Source: Planctomycetota bacterium (GTDB lineage Bacteria > Planctomycetota > PUPC01 > JACPCR01). From it: a DNA stretch of 11,722 nt. Positions 6,384 to 11,722 of this stretch are shown here, one piece after another. The DNA lies in contig JASLXP010000021.1 of NCBI GenBank assembly GCA_030740295.1, positions 1 through 11,722 on the forward strand. Direction: 5' to 3'. The stretch's first letter is position 1. Each line of letters starts with the position of its first letter. The notes beneath the pieces are model-generated. The model ran no database searches. It was not told where the DNA came from and worked only from the letters and a program-made list of their open reading frames with translations. The position numbers and the translations under genes are program-made.

Positions 6384-7931
6384 TCAGCTTCTCCCGACCA
6401 CCCGTCCGGCGGTGCCATTTACGACCTCGCCCTTTTCCAGCGCGAGCTTGCCATTTACGAGTACATATTCGATGCCCTGGCATAGCTGTTTGCCGTCCTC
6501 ATAGGTTGCCGTGTCGATGAGATCGTCTTCGTCAAAAATTACGATGTCGGCGGCCATACCTTCACGGATGATACCCCGATCGGCCAGGCCATAGCGGGTC
6601 GCGGGGAAGCTGGTCATCCTGCGGATAGCGTCTTCCAGAGTCAGCCAGCCTTTCTGCTTCGCCGTCAGCGCGATAAAGCGGGGAAACGTGCCGTAGCCCC
6701 TCGGATGGGGCCGGCCAGCCTTGAAAATGCCATCCGAGCAGACCATGTGGTACGGATGTGTCAGGGCGGTCTTCTGTTTGTCTTCATCCTGCCAGTGAAA
6801 GATCATCAAGACTTGAAGATTCTGTTCGACCAGGAGGTCGCTCGCGAAATCGGTGAGATCCTTGCCGCTTTCGGCAACCGCATCGGACAGGGATTTGCCC
6901 AGGATCTCATGGTCTCCGTCACCGACGGTGGAGAACACCACGTCCTGCGTGTCGTAAGCTCGGTCCTCAAAGAACTGGTTCATCTGCGGCCGGTAGCGCT
7001 CTCGCTCGTCGGGATCGCCGAGACGCTGCAAGACTTCATCGGGCGTTCCGGTCTGCACCCACTTGGGGAAACAGTAGACGAGGTGAGTCGAACCGGCCAT
7101 GTATGGGTACGCATCAAAGGTGACGTCGATCCCGCGCGCTCGCGCGTCTTCGAGAGGCTTATAGAACTCGGGCAGGCCAAACAGATGCGAAAAGTGAAAG
7201 GGGATCTCGGCCTCCTCAGAAATTCGGAATACCTCGTTGCAGGAGTTTTCAAAATGCACGCCGTAACCGCGGATGTGGGATGAATGAACTCCACCGTATT
7301 CACGCACGACTTTACAGAGCTCGATCAGTTCCTCGGTGGTCCCGTGAGCGGAGGGATAGTATTCGAGTCCGGTCTGAATCCCGGTCGCGCCATCTTCCAT
7401 CACCTGTCGCGTGAGGTCTTTCATGTGCTCGAGCTCGGCCTCTGTTGCGGGCCGTCCGTCCCATCCTACCGCCTCGGCACGAATCGCGTTGTACGCGACC
7501 TGCGGGATAACATTGAGCGCACATTTTTCATGGAACTGTTCCAGGTATTCGCCGTAGGTGCGCCATTCCCAACCCACGTCAGGTATTCCATAAAAAATGG
7601 ACAGGTATTCCTTCGTCTCTTCAAGCCGCTCGGAAGAAAGCGGGGCGTAGCCCATCCCATCCGGTCCGAGCACATCAGCGGTCACTCCCTGCGTCAACCT
7701 CGGCAAGGCGGCTTCACCGGTCAGGAGGGCAATCTCCGAATGCACGTGGACATCGATAAAACCAGGACACAGCACCTTGCCCGCAGCGGCGATGCGACGC
7801 GCAGCAGTTGCCGCGTCCAGTTTGCCGATCGCTTTGATCCGATCACCGGCAACGCCAACATCGGCCAGAAACCAGGCACAGCCGGTGCCGTCTACGACTT
7901 TTGCATTTTCGAAGATGAAGTCGAAATTCAT
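6384..7931 (-). CDS. N-acyl-D-amino-acid deacylase-like amidohydrolase
   Basis: This 515-residue metal-dependent amidohydrolase belongs to the D-aminoacylase group. An N-terminal beta segment (FIFENAKVVDGTG) leads to PGFIDVHVHSE with the metal ligands His62 and His64. Then come GIQTGLEYYPSAHGTTEEL (184-202), VHSSHIRGY with His219, FHFSHLFG with His249, DAYPYMAGSTH (273-283), the SDG segment with Asp400, and GRPHPRGYGTFPR (406-418). The C-terminus has the usual RMTSFPATRYGL and ADIVIFD closing strands. His219 and His249 match the positions of the tightly bound zinc ligands of D-aminoacylase. The bridging Cys of that enzyme, in a GNCG-type loop, is here GPDG with Asp91, so the substrate or metal chemistry may differ. 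There is no signal peptide, so it should be cytoplasmic. The start has a good GAGG binding site 5 bases upstream. Expected reaction: hydrolysis of an N-acyl (or related amide/carbamoyl) bond to give a carboxylate and an amine. The exact substrate cannot be read from the sequence. Confidence 0.92.
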   Translation of the reverse strand: MNFDFIFENAKVVDGTGCAWFLADVGVAGDRIKAIGKLDAATAARRIAAAGKVLCPGFIDVHVHSEIALLTGEAALPRLTQGVTADVLGPDGMGYAPLSSERLEETKEYLSIFYGIPDVGWEWRTYGEYLEQFHEKCALNVIPQVAYNAIRAEAVGWDGRPATEAELEHMKDLTRQVMEDGATGIQTGLEYYPSAHGTTEELIELCKVVREYGGVHSSHIRGYGVHFENSCNEVFRISEEAEIPFHFSHLFGLPEFYKPLEDARARGIDVTFDAYPYMAGSTHLVYCFPKWVQTGTPDEVLQRLGDPDERERYRPQMNQFFEDRAYDTQDVVFSTVGDGDHEILGKSLSDAVAESGKDLTDFASDLLVEQNLQVLMIFHWQDEDKQKTALTHPYHMVCSDGIFKAGRPHPRGYGTFPRFIALTAKQKGWLTLEDAIRRMTSFPATRYGLADRGIIREGMAADIVIFDEDDLIDTATYEDGKQLCQGIEYVLVNGKLALEKGEVVNGTAGRVVGRS

Positions 7932-7936
7932 GGGAG

Positions 7937-7940
7937 CCTC
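7937..7940 (-). promoter_or_regulatory. Shine-Dalgarno site of the amidohydrolase gene
   Basis: Read on the minus strand, GAGG is followed by CTCCC and then the ATG at 7931, a spacing of 5 bases. It is the clearest ribosome binding site in the window and fixes the amidohydrolase start. The rest of the 86-base gap (7932-8017) holds only a weak GC-rich inverted pattern and no gene. Confidence 0.6.
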
Positions 7941-8017
7941 ATTATGTTGATAGTCTGGTCAGGCGGGCGGTTGCAGGAGTTTCACCGCCAACCGATTGCC
8001 CAATTCTACGCCCACTC

Positions 8018-9721
8018 TTAAGGCGTCTCGCTCTTCCCTTCAAGCCATTCGATGCCAAAGGGCACGAAACTGATTTTCTTGTAGCCATCCCTCTCAAAGA
8101 GCAACCCGGCGCGGCCGTCAGGTAATTTTGCCAGATTGGAATAGGCGGCGGAGCCTTCGTAAATCAATCGGCTGACAGGCCACGTATTCCCCTCGTCATA
8201 GCTGACGCGGACAGTCATGTGATCCCTGCGTCTGGATGCTGGATTGGAGAACAGGATGCGGCTCCGCCCGTCCTCCGGCCAACTGAATCTGTGGATGCTG
8301 GCCTGGCAGACGGGCTCGACGAGCTCTTCGTCAAGCCGGGCCTCGGTCCAGGTCAGACCGCCATCTTTGCTCGTGGCAACTGCACGGCGATTCTTGCCGT
8401 GGTACGAACGCATGTTCTGCATCACAGAACCATCCGAAAGTTCCACCACTGTCGATTCGTTGGTACGGCCGTCATGAATCCCACCGAGGGACCATGTCTT
8501 GCCATGGTCGTCAGAATAAAGGATGTGACTGTGGTAGGTGCGAGGGTCCCTCCTCCCCCCTTCGAAGACCGAATGATTGGCTGGTATTACAAGGCGTCCC
8601 TTGTGAGCGCCACGCTGCAGTTGGATTCCGTGAACAGGCCCGGTTGCGTACCAACGCCAGTCTTCTTTGCGGCAGTGAGGAAGCTCCGTCGGCGGTGACC
8701 ACGTCTGGCCATCGTCTTCAGATTTTGAGACGAACGGCTTACGGGGAAACTTGCTCTTGCCGGACATGATTGCGCTTTCATGATCGCTGCCGAGATTCCA
8801 TGTGGACAAGAGCCAGATGATTCCGTTGGACTGATCCACAACCGGGCAGGGATTTCCACAGGTGTTCCCTGAGTCATCCCAGACCACTTGCAGCGCAGAC
8901 CAGGTCTTGCCGCCGTCTTCGGATCGTTTCAGAACCGTATCAATGTTGCCGGCATCGCCGCGACCGGATTTGCGCCCTTCGCAAAACGCCAGGATGGTGC
9001 CCCGCTTCGTCACAGTCATCACCGGGATTCTGAATGTGTGATAGCCATCGGTCCCAGCTTTGAAAATGTCGACGATGCCTGCCATCGGCCTGGGCGGTTC
9101 CATCAGATTTCCCTCGAGGGTGAATTCGAACACGCGCATGGTCGCGCGATGGGGCCGCAGCGAAATCTCGCCGAGTGGCTTGCCGGTATCTTTGATGGTG
9201 TGCAGCTCGTTGCCGTCGATACTGAAAGAGAGCCGCCCGTCTTTTCTGACCATCTCGAACACGAACGGTTTATTGTCCTGAATCGGATTATCTGTATCGA
9301 GAAAGGTGAGCTTCGAAAACAACGGCCCTTCAACGAAAAGCTTCTTCCCGCTCCCATCAAAGCCGAAGTGGCTGCGCCCTCCAAAGACAATCGAAGCCGC
9401 GGTGTGATTGAGCTTGTCGAGGGCGAACTTCGCACGGATTCGGGCCTCTCCCTTTCCAATGGATTTTGTGGACTTCAGCAAGAGGCCCAACCCGGAGCCT
9501 TCCAACGCGCCGTTGACCTTTTTCCAGCCGGAGTGGTCGAGGGCCGGATCGGGGTTGCCGTCATGAACGGCTTTAAAAGAAGTCTCAGCAGACGTTGGCG
9601 ATGAGATGGAGAGGGCCAGAAGCAACCAGACATGGACGCTGTAGCGACGATGATTGCGAACGCCGAGAACGACAGAAAGGAGGCCCCCTCCCATCCTTTC
9701 AGTCGTAATTGCAGTATTCAT
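8018..9721 (-). CDS. Exported GH33-type exo-sialidase with N-terminal lectin-like domain
   Basis: Numbered from the ATG at 9721 (567 residues). A basic n-region (RNHRR, 22-26) and hydrophobic core (VHVWLLLALSIS) end at a likely SPTSA/ET cleavage site near residue 45, so the protein is exported. Residues about 47-205 form a beta-rich jelly-roll or concanavalin-like module. The catalytic six-bladed propeller begins at YHTFRIP, with triad Arg231. It then shows GRKSGRGDAG with Asp256 as the candidate acid/base, NES with Glu422, MRSY with Arg438, SRRRD with Arg498 or a neighbour, and AYSNLAKLPDG with Tyr527 as the candidate nucleophile. Five Asp-boxes (SxDxGxTW type) lie at 267-275, 334-342, 403-411, 451-459 and 507-515. 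The frame extends to 9874, but that extension overlaps the symporter gene and places about 75 residues before the hydrophobic core. ATG 9721 or 9694 gives a sensible signal peptide. Expected role: release of terminal sialic acid or a related sugar from glycoconjugates, supplying the adjacent symporter. Confidence 0.92.
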   Translation of the reverse strand: MNTAITTERMGGGLLSVVLGVRNHRRYSVHVWLLLALSISSPTSAETSFKAVHDGNPDPALDHSGWKKVNGALEGSGLGLLLKSTKSIGKGEARIRAKFALDKLNHTAASIVFGGRSHFGFDGSGKKLFVEGPLFSKLTFLDTDNPIQDNKPFVFEMVRKDGRLSFSIDGNELHTIKDTGKPLGEISLRPHRATMRVFEFTLEGNLMEPPRPMAGIVDIFKAGTDGYHTFRIPVMTVTKRGTILAFCEGRKSGRGDAGNIDTVLKRSEDGGKTWSALQVVWDDSGNTCGNPCPVVDQSNGIIWLLSTWNLGSDHESAIMSGKSKFPRKPFVSKSEDDGQTWSPPTELPHCRKEDWRWYATGPVHGIQLQRGAHKGRLVIPANHSVFEGGRRDPRTYHSHILYSDDHGKTWSLGGIHDGRTNESTVVELSDGSVMQNMRSYHGKNRRAVATSKDGGLTWTEARLDEELVEPVCQASIHRFSWPEDGRSRILFSNPASRRRDHMTVRVSYDEGNTWPVSRLIYEGSAAYSNLAKLPDGRAGLLFERDGYKKISFVPFGIEWLEGKSETP

Positions 9722-9756
9722 TGGCTCTGACTCGGTTGGGCACGAGAACTCTTCCT

Positions 9757-11349
9757 CTACGTTCTTTCCCGCCTTGAGAGAAGCCATGACACCCCCGTCC
9801 CAACAGCGATGTTCACAAGCAGCGCGGCGGGACCGATCCATTGGAAGCTGATCGGCGCTTCCGCGGTCACCCACTGTGTACCTGTGACTTTGTCGACCTT
9901 GGTGATGAGCTCAACATTGAAGGTCGCGGGGTCGACGCCGTGGTTTGCGAGGAACGCCACCAGGGGGCCTGAAAATGAGATACATGCTGCGGTGATCGTT
10001 CCGAGTATGGTGCCCAGCCAGACACCCACCGGCCTGGCAAAGGGCACAAACAGGGCGAAGAAGAACAGGCCGAAGATGGGGGTGGTCAGCAGGTTCACCG
10101 TCCGGTTCGTCATGCCGGTGATGTTACCGGGAATGAATTTCATCGAGGTGCTGCCAAGCACCACAACAAGGCCGATCCCGAAAGCAAGGAATCTCGCGAA
10201 GCGGACATGGCCCTCCTCTGTCTTCGGCGCTTTGCCGAAACGGTCGAGGAAATCGGTTAACACCACCGCGGTGATTGAGTTCACGCCCGAATCAATGCTG
10301 GACATCGCCGCGGCAAACATCGCTGACACCACGAGACCGGAAACCCCGATCGGCAGGTGATAGGCGATGTAATGAGGGAAGAGTTTGTCAGCATCCTGCT
10401 GGATGCTCATCCCCTCAGGCAGTTTGTCCAGGTTTGCCTTGAAGTAGCCCAGCAGGGCAAAGCCGACCGTGTAAAGAGTCACCCCAACCACTGCCCCCAC
10501 GCATAGCTGTGTGGCCAACGCTCGGCGTGCGGAGCTCGCATCAGTGGTGGCCATGAAACGCTGGACTGAAGTCTGGTCGCCGCCGGAGGTAGCCACGTAC
10601 CAGGTAAGAACACTCAGGATGGTGCCGACGACCGTTACCCGCGTTTTAGGATCGAAGCTGAAGAATGGCTGCGTATCCCAGTGTTCCTGCCAGCCAGTGG
10701 GAAACCAACTGAACCCGTCGAGGCTCCATGTAACAGTAATAATAACCAGCAGCGCGCCGCCAAACAGAAGAACCGTCTGCATAAAGTCAGTGATGATCAC
10801 CGCTCGCAGGCCGCCAAGAGAAGTGTAGATGACCGAAACGATGCCGGTGATCAGAACGATGAGCGGCACCCATTTCTCTTCCACTCCCATCATTACGATC
10901 ATCGCCTTTGCCGCGAGGTAGACCAGCAAAGTCATCCACACCAGCCGCAACGCAAGGAACATCGTCGCACCGAGAAGACGCAGGCTCACACCAAGCCGTT
11001 CTTCAAGCAGCTCGTACGCGCTGGTCACCCTGTTCTTCATGTAAACGGGCAGCAGCCCGTAAGCCACGATCCAGAACACAAACGGAAGCGCCAGCATGCC
11101 CAGAAGATTGACCGGTCCTTTGCCCGCGGATTCTCCCGGCATCGATAAATACGAAATCGTGCTCAACAGTGTGGCAAATAACGAAACCCCAACGAAGAAA
11201 GGGTTCATGTTTCCACCGCCAACAAAATACTCTTTCGTCGATTTCTGTTTACGCCCGAAGTAGACACCCAGCCCAATCGTGGAGAGCGCGTAGACAGCGA
11301 TAAGAATCCAATCGATCCAGTGCAGTCCAATCAATGTTTCCTGATTCAT
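9757..11349 (-). CDS. Sodium:solute symporter (SSS family)
   Basis: This 530-residue inner-membrane protein has about 13 predicted membrane segments (near 12-32, 51-70, 82-102, 124-150, 158-180, 186-207, 239-258, 281-301, 333-353, 384-402, 418-438, 442-463 and 502-524), as in the LeuT-fold SSS family. Family signatures include GLGVYFGRKQKSTKEYFVGG (26-45), STISYLSMPGE in the first core helix, YTSLGGLRAVIITDFMQ (175-191), GGDQTSVQRFMA (256-267) and AAAMSSIDSGVNSI (346-359). The Ser350-Ser351 pair lies where the Na2 sodium site is expected. A polar loop at about 472-500 separates the last two helices. SSS members carry sugars, sialic acids, amino acids and carboxylates with Na+; the sialidase gene 35 bases downstream makes a sugar or sugar-acid cargo likely (inference). 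The ATG start has no clear ribosome binding site. The 32-base gap upstream shows no convincing promoter, so transcription may read in from the HD-GYP gene or begin inside its 3' end. Confidence 0.93.
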   Translation of the reverse strand: MNQETLIGLHWIDWILIAVYALSTIGLGVYFGRKQKSTKEYFVGGGNMNPFFVGVSLFATLLSTISYLSMPGESAGKGPVNLLGMLALPFVFWIVAYGLLPVYMKNRVTSAYELLEERLGVSLRLLGATMFLALRLVWMTLLVYLAAKAMIVMMGVEEKWVPLIVLITGIVSVIYTSLGGLRAVIITDFMQTVLLFGGALLVIITVTWSLDGFSWFPTGWQEHWDTQPFFSFDPKTRVTVVGTILSVLTWYVATSGGDQTSVQRFMATTDASSARRALATQLCVGAVVGVTLYTVGFALLGYFKANLDKLPEGMSIQQDADKLFPHYIAYHLPIGVSGLVVSAMFAAAMSSIDSGVNSITAVVLTDFLDRFGKAPKTEEGHVRFARFLAFGIGLVVVLGSTSMKFIPGNITGMTNRTVNLLTTPIFGLFFFALFVPFARPVGVWLGTILGTITAACISFSGPLVAFLANHGVDPATFNVELITKVDKVTGTQWVTAEAPISFQWIGPAALLVNIAVGTGVSWLLSRRERT

Positions 11350-11381
11350 ATTTTTGTTTGTCTGATGTTAATCACGCCTTC

Positions 11382-11722
11382 TCAAAACATAGCCACAAAG
11401 CTCTCCACGAATTCCGGCTGCCACTGGCCGAGTTTGTCTTCTTTGAGAATGTTCAAAGCCTGCTTCGATGAAATACCATCGCGGTACGGTCGGTTGGATG
11501 TCATCGCGTCATAAGCATCCGCCACAGCCATCAGCCGCGCATCCTGCGGGATCTCTTCTCCGGCGATGCCGTCAGGGTAGCCCCCGCCCGTGAAGTTCTC
11601 GTGGTGATGGCGGACCGCCGGCAAGAGTTTCTGCGCAAATTTGAGATCTTTCAGGATCTCTTCACCGACAACCGGGTGGGTTCTGATGTGATTGAATTCT
11701 TCATCTGTCAGCTTCGACGGCT
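11382..11722 (-). CDS. HD-GYP domain phosphodiesterase, C-terminal part (cut by window edge)
   Basis: The frame is open to the right edge of the window, so only about the last 113 residues are visible. The fragment begins PSKLTDEEFNHIRTHPVVGE, then has LLPAVRHHHENFTGGGYPDG and IPQDARLMAVADAYDAMTSN followed by RPYRD. These are the second half of an HD-GYP domain, including the HHE metal ligands and the GYP motif. The usual DGTGYP or DGSGYP reads TGGGYP here. The HD pair and any sensory or receiver domain lie outside the window. HD-GYP proteins hydrolyse cyclic di-GMP, and some hydrolyse cGAMP. The apparent internal start at 11624 is a TTG inside the domain and not a real start. The stop lies 32 bases before the symporter ATG, so the two genes may be co-transcribed. 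Confidence 0.93.
   Translation of the reverse strand, partial: PSKLTDEEFNHIRTHPVVGEEILKDLKFAQKLLPAVRHHHENFTGGGYPDGIAGEEIPQDARLMAVADAYDAMTSNRPYRDGISSKQALNILKEDKLGQWQPEFVESFVAMF

Noticed and set aside
7960..8010. GGCGG/CCGCC inverted pattern between the sialidase and deacylase genes as a terminator
   Set aside because: The stem is only about 5 base pairs with a long loop and no T-tract on the minus strand.
7284..8021. Plus-strand 245-codon open frame opposite the deacylase
   Set aside because: Antisense to conserved amidohydrolase motifs and without features of its own. The 192-codon frame at 6705-7283 and the 190-codon frame at 1207-1779 were rejected for the same reason.
8888..9604. Plus-strand 238-codon open frame opposite the sialidase
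   Set aside because: It lies wholly antisense to a gene with clear catalytic motifs and five Asp-boxes. The translation shows no domain, so it is a shadow of GC-rich coding DNA.
9722..9874. N-terminal extension of the sialidase frame overlapping the symporter gene
   Set aside because: It would put about 75 residues before the hydrophobic core of the signal peptide and would overlap the conserved symporter 3' end. A later ATG gives a normal export signal.

Overview
The window is a compact run of genes on one strand. Every gene I can support lies on the minus strand, so transcription runs from right to left. The gene families suggest a marine or sediment member of the Planctomycetes/Verrucomicrobia/Lentisphaerae group. 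They include a sodium:solute symporter beside a secreted sialidase-type hydrolase, a D-aminoacylase-type amidohydrolase, a cyclic-nucleotide-domain/ferredoxin fusion, and an oligogalacturonide-lyase-like propeller. Most starts lack a strong Shine-Dalgarno motif, which fits that group. The assignment is by gene content only, because there is no rRNA or other marker in the window.

Layout in the direction of transcription, from high to low coordinates: (1) 11722-11382, the C-terminal part of an HD-GYP phosphodiesterase cut by the window edge; (2) 11349-9757, an SSS-family sodium:solute symporter; (3) 9721-8018, an exported GH33-type sialidase with an N-terminal lectin-like domain; (4) 7931-6384, an N-acyl-D-amino-acid deacylase-like amidohydrolase; (5) 6334-4640, a cytoplasmic protein with two cyclic-nucleotide-binding-like domains fused to a four-cluster 4Fe-4S ferredoxin domain; (6) 4633-3467, a class C beta-lactamase-fold serine hydrolase; (7) 3435-2287, a PL22-like beta-propeller; (8) about 2193 (or 2253)-388, a large protein of unknown function, probably an alpha/alpha-toroid with a C-terminal beta domain. 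Positions 1-387 hold no gene I can support.

Gaps between genes are 6 to about 93 bases and all genes point the same way. The serine hydrolase start follows the stop of the Fe-S gene by 6 bases, and its ribosome binding site overlaps that stop codon. Genes 2-8 therefore look like one operon. I saw no convincing terminator or promoter inside it. The HD-GYP gene is only 32 bases upstream and may or may not belong.

Inferred working model: only the sialidase-type hydrolase has an export signal. It would release a sugar or sugar acid outside the inner membrane, and the Na+ symporter would import it. The cytoplasmic deacylase, serine hydrolase, propeller and toroid would then remove N-acyl or ester groups and cleave or rearrange the sugar. 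No canonical sialic-acid catabolic genes (nanA, nanK, nanE) are present, so the true substrate is open. The most novel-looking parts are the terminal propeller/toroid pair and the presence of a ferredoxin/cNMP-domain fusion among hydrolases.
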